From contig NW_006768783.1 in NCBI RefSeq assembly GCF_000204055.1, positions 713,985 through 777,984 of the forward strand: a stretch of 64,000 bases of DNA, in the 5' to 3' direction. The stretch is from Melampsora larici-populina 98AG31 (Eukaryota > Basidiomycota > Pucciniomycetes > Pucciniales > Melampsoraceae). The position numbers and the translations under genes are program-made. Positions 56,260 to 64,000 of this stretch are shown piece after piece; position 1 is the first letter of the stretch, and each line of letters opens with the position of its first letter. The notes beneath the pieces are model-generated. The model had not been told where the DNA came from and ran no database searches. It saw nothing but the letters and a program-made list of their open reading frames with translations.

Positions 56260-59200
56260 ATGTCCTCACCAGTCGACGCACCTTCACCTACAAACTCTTC
56301 TGCCGATCCCACCGACGATCTTCTAACTGATCTTGATAATCGAGAAAATTCCCCATCGAGCTCTTCTGAAAAGTCTTTCAATTCGAATCACACTGTTCAA
56401 AACAAACCACCTGCCATCATGACTACTCCATCTAATCAAACCATACCCACTACTCAAAAAGAATTCGCAATCGCCCTAAATTTCAACTTAAGTAAAATAT
56501 CAGCCACTGTTATTCTTGGAAAGAATAACTACACTCATTGGGCCATTGGAATCAAACGATCTCTGAGGCATCTATGCCTTGATCAATATCTTACCTCAGC
56601 CAATCAACCCGACGACATAACTGTTGAAGAACATCTCGCTAACAAGGAATGTCTTACGAATTTCTTGATCAATCGGATGGACCCCTCTACTTCAGCCTTT
56701 GTTGAATCCAAACTTCAAATTAAAGTTGATGGGGAAGTGGATATTGAATATGAACCGTCAAAATTATGGAAGATTGTTAGAGAGAATAAAGCTCCAGTAT
56801 CAGAAGCTGCCCGATTTCAACTTGACAATGAATTAGATGAATTCCGCCAAGATAATCGCACAACTTTAGAAGCTCACTTAGCGAAATTTAGAGAATTGAA
56901 AGATGAATTAATGTTAGCAGGAGGAGATCTTAATGATGGGCAACTGGCAAGAAGACTTATTAAATCTCTTCATCATAACAATCAATTCATCTTATCTAAC
57001 GTCTTTGATATGGTGAACCCTTTAACATATGATGGAGTTGAACAATATATACTGAAGAAAGAGAAAGAGATTCGAAACTTACCGCAATTTTCGAGCTTAT
57101 ACAAGAATCAATCATTTATACCAGGAGCTCATTCAGTCAATCGCAACAACAACAATCGTGTCACTCAATCTACTCGACCTAAATGTACAGCTGATCGGTG
57201 TGTATGTAGATATGGCAAAGACGACTGTTTTGAAAATCCCAAGAATCATGAGAAGAAGATCAGATGGCAACAAGAGTTAATCAAGAAAGGCAGATGGAGA
57301 GGTCAAGTTCCAAACCACTTACGATCGAATAGCAAGTCAAAGACATTTCAACATCGAAACTCATCGAATGTCGAACAAGAAACTGATAACGATCATGAGC
57401 TTGATGAATTGACCGACGCCATGAACTCGATGAACGTCTTGACTGATGATAGCCAACCAACTGTATTTCATATCGACTACTTCTGCAGCAACAAAGCCGT
57501 ACAAGCCAAAGTTCCTAGCAATTCTTTCGGACTAGCTGACACGGGATCGTCACATCACATGTTTAATAACTTGAAACATTTTGATCGAAACTCCTTAACT
57601 CCAAATCCCGATCCCAGCAAAAGGCTCAATTTAGCTGGTGGTAATGATACACTTGAAATTCAAAAGATCGGAACTGCGTACTTATTGGATGTTGACGGAA
57701 ACGTAATGAAATTTGAAAACTCACTATACGTTCCTCATCTCAACAAGAACTTGATTGCTGCTGGAGCTCTTATCAAGAAAGGAGTTGTCCCTTCCATCGA
57801 TCCAATTAAATCTCATATCTTCAGTTTGATTCTCGGCAAGAAGACACTCTTCCGGGGATTCTTTTCAGGCAACCTCATGATAGTCAAGCTGATCGAATGC
57901 CCTGTACGTCAAATTCCCTCTCAGCAATCATCTTCAATCTCAACCATTCAATCTGACACTTTACTCAATCTTCACAATCGGTTAGGTCACCCGAATTTCG
58001 CCTACCTCCGAAAAATGATTAAGGATAAGATGATCGAAGGGGTTTCTGAGAACTTTGATTTTTCCAGACCTGTTGAATGTATTGCTTGTATCAAGTCAAA
58101 GAGTGAACGACCCCCTTTCTCCAATACTCGACCTCGTGCTGAAAATAAATTAGACAATGTTCATGTAGACTTAAGTGGAATTGTCAGAGGATATGTAAAC
58201 AGTGGTTTCTTATACTATATTCTTTTTACCGACGATTTAACTGGGATGCGTTTTGTGTACTTCCTGAAATCAAAAGACAAGACATCAGTTTTCAACGCAC
58301 TATGTGCATTCATTTCATTTGCCGAGCGCCAAAGCGAACGAAAAGTAAAATGTTTCACCTTAGATCAGGGTTCTGAATTTTTTAATTCTCTTTTCGTACC
58401 TTACTGTAAAGAACAAGGCATCTGGCTACATGAAACCGCTGCTTACACACCCGAAGAAAACGGTGTTGCTGAACGTTCGAACAAAACTATTACTTACAAA
58501 GCAAGGGCACTACTTCAACATTCTAACGTCCCACCCAGCTTTTGCTTCGAAGCTGTTAACACAACCGTTTACCTTGATAATCGCACTGTTTCTGTGGCAT
58601 ACAACAAAGGACTAATGACGCCTTTTGAAGGATGGTATGGAAGAAAACCCTCTGTCTCTCATATCCGAACGTTTGGTTGTGGGGTAGAATACATCGTCAG
58701 GAAGAGTCAACGAGATGGCAAATTTCACGCTGTCACTCGAACTGCCGTACTACTTGGATTTGCAACAGACAACTTTAACTACCGCCTATACGATCTCGAA
58801 TCAAAGAAGATTATTACCTCCCACGATGTCAAATTCCGTGAAGATTTTTTCCCTTTTAGAAAATCAATCAAATTTCAGTATGATCACTTATTCTCTAAGA
58901 AAGAATTAAATGAACTTGAAGAGTCAAATCCAGGGTTAGAACCCGTAATAAACCTTGAAGACGACGACTATCCTTTCCTTCATAATCCTCGGCCTGACAT
59001 AAATCCAGTCATCAATTTGGAGTCTGAACCTCCAAAAGATGTTGCTGATATTGTCCCAGTGCCTCACTCTATCCCATCTGAAACACCCGTGGAGTCTGAA
59101 CCTCCTTCGGAGAATGTAAAAGATGCGGAACAACCTACCAACAACGAACCGACTATCCGAAAATCTACAAGGGATAGAAAAGCACCCGATCGGTACACAC

Positions 59201-60891
59201 CATCTTCGAATAACACCTTCTGGGCGGACATCAACGCTTTTATTGCTAGCGATGATGTTGACGCATATGCTTTTGCAACTACACCAACTGTCCGATTAGT
59301 CGACGAGCCAAGAACTTACAAACAAGCAATGAAATCAGCTCAAAAAGACGAATGGCTAGCTGCCATGAACAAAGAACTAGCATCAATTGACAAAAGGAAG
59401 GTATGGACTATTGTCCGTCGCCCAAAGAATCGGACTGTTGTAGGAGGCCGATGGGTTTTTAAGGTTAAACCAAACCTTGATGGGTCTATTGCCAAATACA
59501 AGGCCAGGTATGTTGCGAAGGGTTTCTCACAAGTGCCTGGTGTAGATTACCATGAAACCTATTCACCCACCGGAAAACCAGCATCTCTACGACTTCTTAT
59601 TGCCACCGCTGCATTGAATGGATGGCCTGTCGAATCGATGGACGCCATTTGCGCGTTTCTCAACAATCGGTTAGATTATGAAATTTATATGGAACTTCCA
59701 GACAACCTGAAAGAGATATACGGTGATGACATGGTCGCATGCCTCCTAAGCACCATCTATGGACTGAAGCAGTCGGCTAAATACTGGAGCGACGATGTGA
59801 CTGATTACCTCTTATCTATTGGTTTTAGACAATCGGAGGCAGACGCTTGTTTATTTATACGTATCACTCAAGATGGAACTAAATTTTCGGCCATGTACAT
59901 TCACGTAGATGATATGGCAATCACCGGTAATGAAATCGCCCACATCAAGAAGCTGATCGCAAGTCGTTGGGACATGGAGGACCTTGGCATCTCTCATTGT
60001 ATTGTTGGTATTCAAATTTCAAGGACATCAGACTTCTCTTACGCCATAGGTCAGCCTGCAATGATCGAAAGTGTACTCGAACGCTTCGGAATGACTCACT
60101 GTAAACCGGCCAGTACTCCCCTTGTCGCCGACCTTAAGCTCACACGCGCCACCGATTCAGAAATGACCGAATTCGCAACTCAAAACTTACCTTATCGAAA
60201 CGGAGTTGGTTCGTTAATGTATTTATCTCAATGCACCCGCCCCGACTTAGCATATGCTGTTGGTGTATTATCACAACACCTTGATCGACCATCTCGGGCG
60301 CATTGGAATGCTTTTGTACATGTCCTTCGTTATTTACGTGGAACTACTCATTTATTCATTGAGTACAATGCAGGAGATGGAGGACTATCAGGCAATCAAT
60401 CTTGGAATTGCCCGTATGGATTTTCTGATGCTGACTGGGCTGGCAACAAAGATAACCGACGATCAACAACGGGTTACATTTTCAAATTCCTGGGAGGCGC
60501 CGTCAGCTGGAAAAGCCGCCTCCAGCCAACTGTTGCTTTGTCGAGTACCGAGGCAGAGTATCGTGCGACTACGGAAGCTGGACAAGAAGCAACTTGGATT
60601 CAAACACTTATGACATCTTTAGGGTACACAATCAAGGAGCCGACTCAACTTCACTGTGATAACTTAGGTGCTATACATCTTACATCAAAGACAATCTTTC
60701 ACGCTCGAACAAAACATATAGAGATACAATACCACTGGATTCGAGAGCTTGTGAAGAACGGAACAGTAGAGCTTCAACATTGTCAATCACACAAAATGAT
60801 AGCTGATGTCCTCACAAAACCGTTAGGAAAATCACCATTTCAATATTTACGAAAAGCCATTGGACTTCATCATAGGGATTCAACTGTGTAG
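56260..60891 (+). CDS. Ty1/Copia gag-pol polyprotein, intact
   Basis: 1543 residues. Residues about 1-300 are Gag (an acidic Ser-rich leader, then KISATVILGKNNYTHWAIGI). A Cys-rich segment (CTADRCVCRYGKDDC, about 309) replaces a canonical CCHC knuckle. The protease has LADTGSSHHM (about 427). Integrase has its HHCC finger (HNRLGHPNFAYL...CIACIKSKS, about 570-610) and catalytic Asp, Asp, Glu (HVDLSGI about 634, LDQGSEF about 701, PEENGVAERSN about 731). Reverse transcriptase has YIHVDDMAI (about 1215). RNase H has DADWAGNKDNRRSTTGY (about 1391) and SSTEAEYRATTEAGQE. The integrase-before-RT order defines Copia. Gag and pol are in one frame, so Gag excess must arise otherwise. No defects were found. 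Confidence 0.97.
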   Translation: MSSPVDAPSPTNSSADPTDDLLTDLDNRENSPSSSSEKSFNSNHTVQNKPPAIMTTPSNQTIPTTQKEFAIALNFNLSKISATVILGKNNYTHWAIGIKRSLRHLCLDQYLTSANQPDDITVEEHLANKECLTNFLINRMDPSTSAFVESKLQIKVDGEVDIEYEPSKLWKIVRENKAPVSEAARFQLDNELDEFRQDNRTTLEAHLAKFRELKDELMLAGGDLNDGQLARRLIKSLHHNNQFILSNVFDMVNPLTYDGVEQYILKKEKEIRNLPQFSSLYKNQSFIPGAHSVNRNNNNRVTQSTRPKCTADRCVCRYGKDDCFENPKNHEKKIRWQQELIKKGRWRGQVPNHLRSNSKSKTFQHRNSSNVEQETDNDHELDELTDAMNSMNVLTDDSQPTVFHIDYFCSNKAVQAKVPSNSFGLADTGSSHHMFNNLKHFDRNSLTPNPDPSKRLNLAGGNDTLEIQKIGTAYLLDVDGNVMKFENSLYVPHLNKNLIAAGALIKKGVVPSIDPIKSHIFSLILGKKTLFRGFFSGNLMIVKLIECPVRQIPSQQSSSISTIQSDTLLNLHNRLGHPNFAYLRKMIKDKMIEGVSENFDFSRPVECIACIKSKSERPPFSNTRPRAENKLDNVHVDLSGIVRGYVNSGFLYYILFTDDLTGMRFVYFLKSKDKTSVFNALCAFISFAERQSERKVKCFTLDQGSEFFNSLFVPYCKEQGIWLHETAAYTPEENGVAERSNKTITYKARALLQHSNVPPSFCFEAVNTTVYLDNRTVSVAYNKGLMTPFEGWYGRKPSVSHIRTFGCGVEYIVRKSQRDGKFHAVTRTAVLLGFATDNFNYRLYDLESKKIITSHDVKFREDFFPFRKSIKFQYDHLFSKKELNELEESNPGLEPVINLEDDDYPFLHNPRPDINPVINLESEPPKDVADIVPVPHSIPSETPVESEPPSENVKDAEQPTNNEPTIRKSTRDRKAPDRYTPSSNNTFWADINAFIASDDVDAYAFATTPTVRLVDEPRTYKQAMKSAQKDEWLAAMNKELASIDKRKVWTIVRRPKNRTVVGGRWVFKVKPNLDGSIAKYKARYVAKGFSQVPGVDYHETYSPTGKPASLRLLIATAALNGWPVESMDAICAFLNNRLDYEIYMELPDNLKEIYGDDMVACLLSTIYGLKQSAKYWSDDVTDYLLSIGFRQSEADACLFIRITQDGTKFSAMYIHVDDMAITGNEIAHIKKLIASRWDMEDLGISHCIVGIQISRTSDFSYAIGQPAMIESVLERFGMTHCKPASTPLVADLKLTRATDSEMTEFATQNLPYRNGVGSLMYLSQCTRPDLAYAVGVLSQHLDRPSRAHWNAFVHVLRYLRGTTHLFIEYNAGDGGLSGNQSWNCPYGFSDADWAGNKDNRRSTTGYIFKFLGGAVSWKSRLQPTVALSSTEAEYRATTEAGQEATWIQTLMTSLGYTIKEPTQLHCDNLGAIHLTSKTIFHARTKHIEIQYHWIRELVKNGTVELQHCQSHKMIADVLTKPLGKSPFQYLRKAIGLHHRDSTV

Positions 60892-61047
60892 ATTCATCTA
60901 AAATATTTATACTGAAATCAATTTTCTTTTTTTTTCTTTCTTCAATTTTTTTTATTTTCTTTCTTCTCTCTTAATATTTTTTTTCACATTGCTTATAACT
61001 ATTTATCTACCTGTTTTGATTATTTGCTTGTCGTGCTTGAGGGGGTG

Positions 61048-61702
61048 TGTAAGAATACAGTTATCATTTCAAACACGACAACCAACTCGGTACAGTTCAA
61101 TCAACACGGTACAATTCAACCAATACAATACATGACCTGAAACCAAACCTAACTTTAATTATCATCATAGTATCACATATAAATAGAAACTAACGCCACC
61201 AACCGCGCCACGTTTTCCTCATCAGTTCACTGAGGAAAACTGGCGTGTGAGTCTTTCTCTTCTCACATCATACTCAAATCCGAATAACTGTTGTTGACTT
61301 CATTTCTACTATAACCATGTTGTCTAGACTTCCTGTTCTTGTTTCTTTCCACCTATTTAGGTGTGTTCTTGTTATAGTCTTTGGTGTTCAGAGCCATAAA
61401 AGACTTACACCCGATTTCTGGTGTTATAAGGTGAGATTGTCTATTATATGAAATAAAACTTATCAGTTCACTGAGGAAAACTGGCGTACTTCCTGTTCTT
61501 GTTTCTTTCCACCTATTTAGGTGTGTTCTTGTTATAGTCTTTGGTGTTCAGAGCCATAAAAGACTTACACCCGATTTCTGGTGTTATAAGGTGTGTTCTT
61601 GTTATAGTCTTTGGTGTTCAGAGCCATAAAAGACTTACACCCGATTTCTGGTGTTATAAGACTTCCTTTATAAGGAGTCTCGAGTTTATATAGATTCTCT
61701 CA
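61048..61702 (+). repeat. 3' LTR of the intact Copia element, 160 bp longer than the 5' LTR
   Basis: Same as the 5' LTR up to the end of the first 70-bp unit (61361-61430). Then come 31 nt of unmatched sequence (61431-61461) and a second leader copy from ATCAGTTCACTG (61462) that lacks the 81-nt intron (junction 61487/61488). It continues through two more 70-bp units (61521-61590 and 61591-61660) to the normal LTR end. Confidence 0.95.
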
Positions 61703-62017
61703 AAATATCATACGAGTCTTCAGAGAAAGCGAGCATAGTACCCCTTTTTTAGTGTTACATGGACAGCAAAATTCCCAATTGGAAAATAAAAGTAATGAAC
61801 TGTTTATTTTGAGCTGTTGAAACCTTTTGAACCTGATAAGAACTGATATGACGTAAAAGTCAACAGCTTTTTTCCTAAAACGGAGAGTGCTCGAGTGTGA
61901 TAACAATCATCTTCTTTAAAGGTCATACCTACCAAAGACGCACTAACATCACTTGCTTAAATCATACCAACTAAAGAATACATACCAACTAAAGAATACA
62001 ATCATCGCTTATTCAAA
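61703..62017. other. Upstream flank of the KDZ gene
   Basis: Holds the second copy of the Copia target site and a tandem duplication of about 20 bp (CATACCAACTAAAGAATACA twice, 61965-62003) shortly before the KDZ start codon. No promoter motif is evident. Confidence 0.5.
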
Positions 62018-64000
62018 ATGGGAACCTCTGGCCGAGCGATACCTTGTCCTGTAGGCTCTTGCTTACCAAAACGCAAGAAGTTGAACGAGACCAAAGCCAT
62101 TCGCGATAAAGCTAAACACGACAAAGCCCAACTTTCTTGGGGTCAGAAAAAGTGCGAGGAGATCAGTGACGCCCTCAAAACTATCCCTGCAGCCCCTGAA
62201 GATCCGCACAACAATCAGTCAGACAGCGGAGATGACGTACCAAACGAATACTTTGCAAACTTCTGGCCGCTTGAAGAGGATGCGGAAGAGCATGAAGAGA
62301 ATCTAGATAATGTAAATACGTACGTACAACTTGTCTCTGGACGTACCTACCAACACCGACGGTTACAAGAGCATAAGAACTGGAAGGAGATAATGCAGAA
62401 AGTCTTCATCGCTTTCATGAAATCATCTGAGCGTACGTCTGATTGGGGTGATGACTTGAGGTGGAATCACGACTTCAACAATGAAGAAGACTGTTCATGT
62501 GGACCAGGACTCAAGCGCACTCGCGCTGTAGACACTATCGATATTATTTGTGAGTAGGTTTATATTGAAGTCTCATTTTGGTGGTTGGCATGTTCATCAT
62601 GACATGATGAACAGATCGCAGAAAGATTCGGTTCGAGTTCTGTAGGTGCACACCAGATCAAGTCCGATTAATCCATCAAGGCTATCTGGGAGGGTCACCT
62701 GATACACCAGATACGGCATTTTCCCTACGGCTCATCCGACTCTATCATCTTTCATGGGAGTACTGTCACTCGAACATCCAGCCTTTCTCACTCATGATTG
62801 ACAAATTCCTAGATGCGAAAAATCCTTTGATAACAGTTCCTGGAACTACTGAAGTAAGCTACATCATATCTTCAGAGTAAATTCAGTTCGGAACCTGAGC
62901 TGAAGATTTTGGACGTTCCAGCCTCGACTTTGGCGCAAACCTCTGTCAGCGGCCATGTACTGTTATCGACAAATTCTTAAGATGATTGAGGAACTTGAGG
63001 CTCGAGCCCTCAATCTTACAGCGTTGGAGCGCCTTGCATCCAATTGTCCAAGGTGTTTTGGTCCAGCAGGTGCAAACAGCATCAAAAAGGGACCACAATA
63101 TGTGGTCTGTGTTGATGGCAACTTTCAACAAAGACGGCATGAAAAAGCAAGTTGAGAAATTGAGGAGATACAGACATTTCATCCTTCTATCTTTATGCAT
63201 GCTGAAGATGTTGCTCGATGGGAGCCCAATCCAGCAAATACTACACAACATGATGTTCCATTGGTATGTACTTTACTCAAGTCATTTAATTAAATAGCAG
63301 CAGCTGATTTGACCTTTGCTCAAAGGACCCATGTACATCCCAGCACACAGCCGCTGCCGATCGACGAGATGGATCGAGTTGGCAAGGCTGCAAAGAAACT
63401 GGCCTTATTGGTATGGCGTGTCGGCATGACCACATGCTGAAGCTTGTGAATGTCATCCGGAGTGGTGAAAAGTGGGTTGGTTTCTTAGTATCACAGTTTC
63501 AAGCTTGGTTGTCCGCTTAATTCCTTCTCAATCACAATTCACAGAGCGTATTTTGTCCATGCTTTGATTGGACTCCTCTTTGATTCTATCCTTGAAGCCC
63601 GTAATGAAACAAATGATGCCAGTGTGGGTATCTTGTACAACATTGGATGTACATTAGAGAGAGGAGTGATTAAGGCATGTGACTCGGAAGCAAGTGCAAC
63701 ATTGAAACAGACTCAGCTCACTATCTATTGCATTCAACAGAATAAACTTTTTGTTGACGAGCGTACGCAGAGCCGTCTGAAATTCGGTACAAGTGCGTTC
63801 CACGCATATGTTCATCAGTGGAGCTGCCAGCTTCAGTACAATCCACGCCTCAATATTGGATGGGGGTTTTCCAATGGCGAGGGCTTAGAACGTAATTGGT
63901 TTGAAATCTCGCCAAACATTGCCCCTCTTCGATGGGCCTCAAAACAGACCCGATTTGATGCGATACATTTGAAGATCATGCACGGTATTTCAATTAGGCT
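62018..64000 (+). pseudogene. KDZ-family transposase, five exons, one stop, runs off the window
   Basis: Exons 62018-62549, 62615-62853, 62922-63263, 63326-63471 and 63545-64000+ join with matching phases; introns are 62-73 nt. Exon 1-2 give the Cys-cluster region that precedes KDZ transposases (CSCGPGLKRTRAV, IRFEFCRCTPDQVRLI) and GYLGGSPDTPDTAFSLRLI. Exon 3 has NCPRCFG and the first catalytic Asp in CVDGNFQQRRH. Exon 4 has the SQHTAAADRR and TGLIGMACRHD block. Exon 5 has ILYNIGC, FGTSAFHAYVHQWSCQ and the Glu motif SNGEGLERNW. TGA at 63153-63155 (codon 335) breaks exon 3 in frame, probably from CGA. The second acidic position, Asp in the family's YDIGC, is Asn here (AAC, 63639-63641). Both changes would disable the enzyme. 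The C-terminus lies beyond the window. Confidence 0.88.

Larger units (their letters stand above)
55727..61702 (+). mobile_element. Intact Ty1/Copia LTR retrotransposon
   Basis: 5' LTR 55727-56221, primer site from 56222, one unbroken gag-pol frame 56260-60891, purine tract 61038-61047 and 3' LTR 61048-61702. The target duplication AAATA (55722-55726 and 61703-61707) is perfect. It is a relative of the truncated Copia at the window start (same HVDDMAITG, SLMY.SQCTRPD and GAGGGGGTG tract) but clearly a different family. Insertion appears recent. Confidence 0.97.

Noticed and set aside
1..64000. tRNA, rRNA or CRISPR features
   Set aside because: None was recognised on either strand by reading. 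Small RNA genes could be missed without a covariance search.

Overview
This is a eukaryotic, AT-rich and very repeat-dense window. It most resembles the genome of a rust fungus (Pucciniales, Basidiomycota). That is an inference from short 50-85 nt GT-AG introns, a spliced KDZ transposase, DIRS, Ty3, Ty1/Copia, PIF/Harbinger and hAT elements side by side, and a 550-residue protein whose layout resembles an expanded rust protein family I recall. Only two intact host-type genes are evident: a DOMON-cytochrome b561 gene (45996-47627, +) and the 550-residue gene of unknown function (51432-53372, -).

Layout. 1-2452: 3' part of a Copia element with two stops and its 3' LTR. 3321-4284: a probable solo LTR. 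5628-5820 and 7009-7206: two CACTA-type MITEs of one family (a third lies at 42094-42291). 7208-7809: an old Ty3 integrase relic. 9597-10031: interleaved micro-duplications. 11035-18699: a PIF/Harbinger transposon carrying a Myb/SANT-like gene and a DDE transposase. It has been invaded by a hAT element (14395-17072) and by a PIF-type element (17255-18584), which itself holds a TA-flanked MITE (18224-18428). The nest sits against, and probably inside, an intron-containing RAD3/XPD helicase pseudogene (18700-19702, perhaps starting at 10935). 22184-22373: a telomere-like minisatellite. 23819-33200: a DIRS-like relic with 118-bp terminal direct repeats, split by a young intact Ty3/Gypsy element (25960-32176; equal-length LTRs with no difference seen; TSD ATATC). 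34413-39633: a nearly complete DIRS retrotransposon on the minus strand (tyrosine recombinase, RT-RNase H, spliced Gag). 45996-53372: the gene-bearing part, with a palindrome cluster at 49740-50074. 53798-54640: a 169-bp satellite. 55727-61702: an intact Ty1/Copia element (TSD AAATA). 62018-64000: a five-exon KDZ transposase gene with one stop, running off the window.

The most unusual observation is in the right LTR of the intact Copia element. It is 160 bp longer than the left LTR because it holds a second R-U5 copy that starts near the expected transcription start and lacks exactly one 81-nt GTGAGT...TAG intron. This looks like reverse-transcribed spliced leader RNA captured in an LTR. Other themes are recurrent TGA nonsense codons, of which the PIF and XPD examples fit CGA-to-TGA best, and internal tandem duplications in all three LTR families whose repeat junctions read AG|GT.
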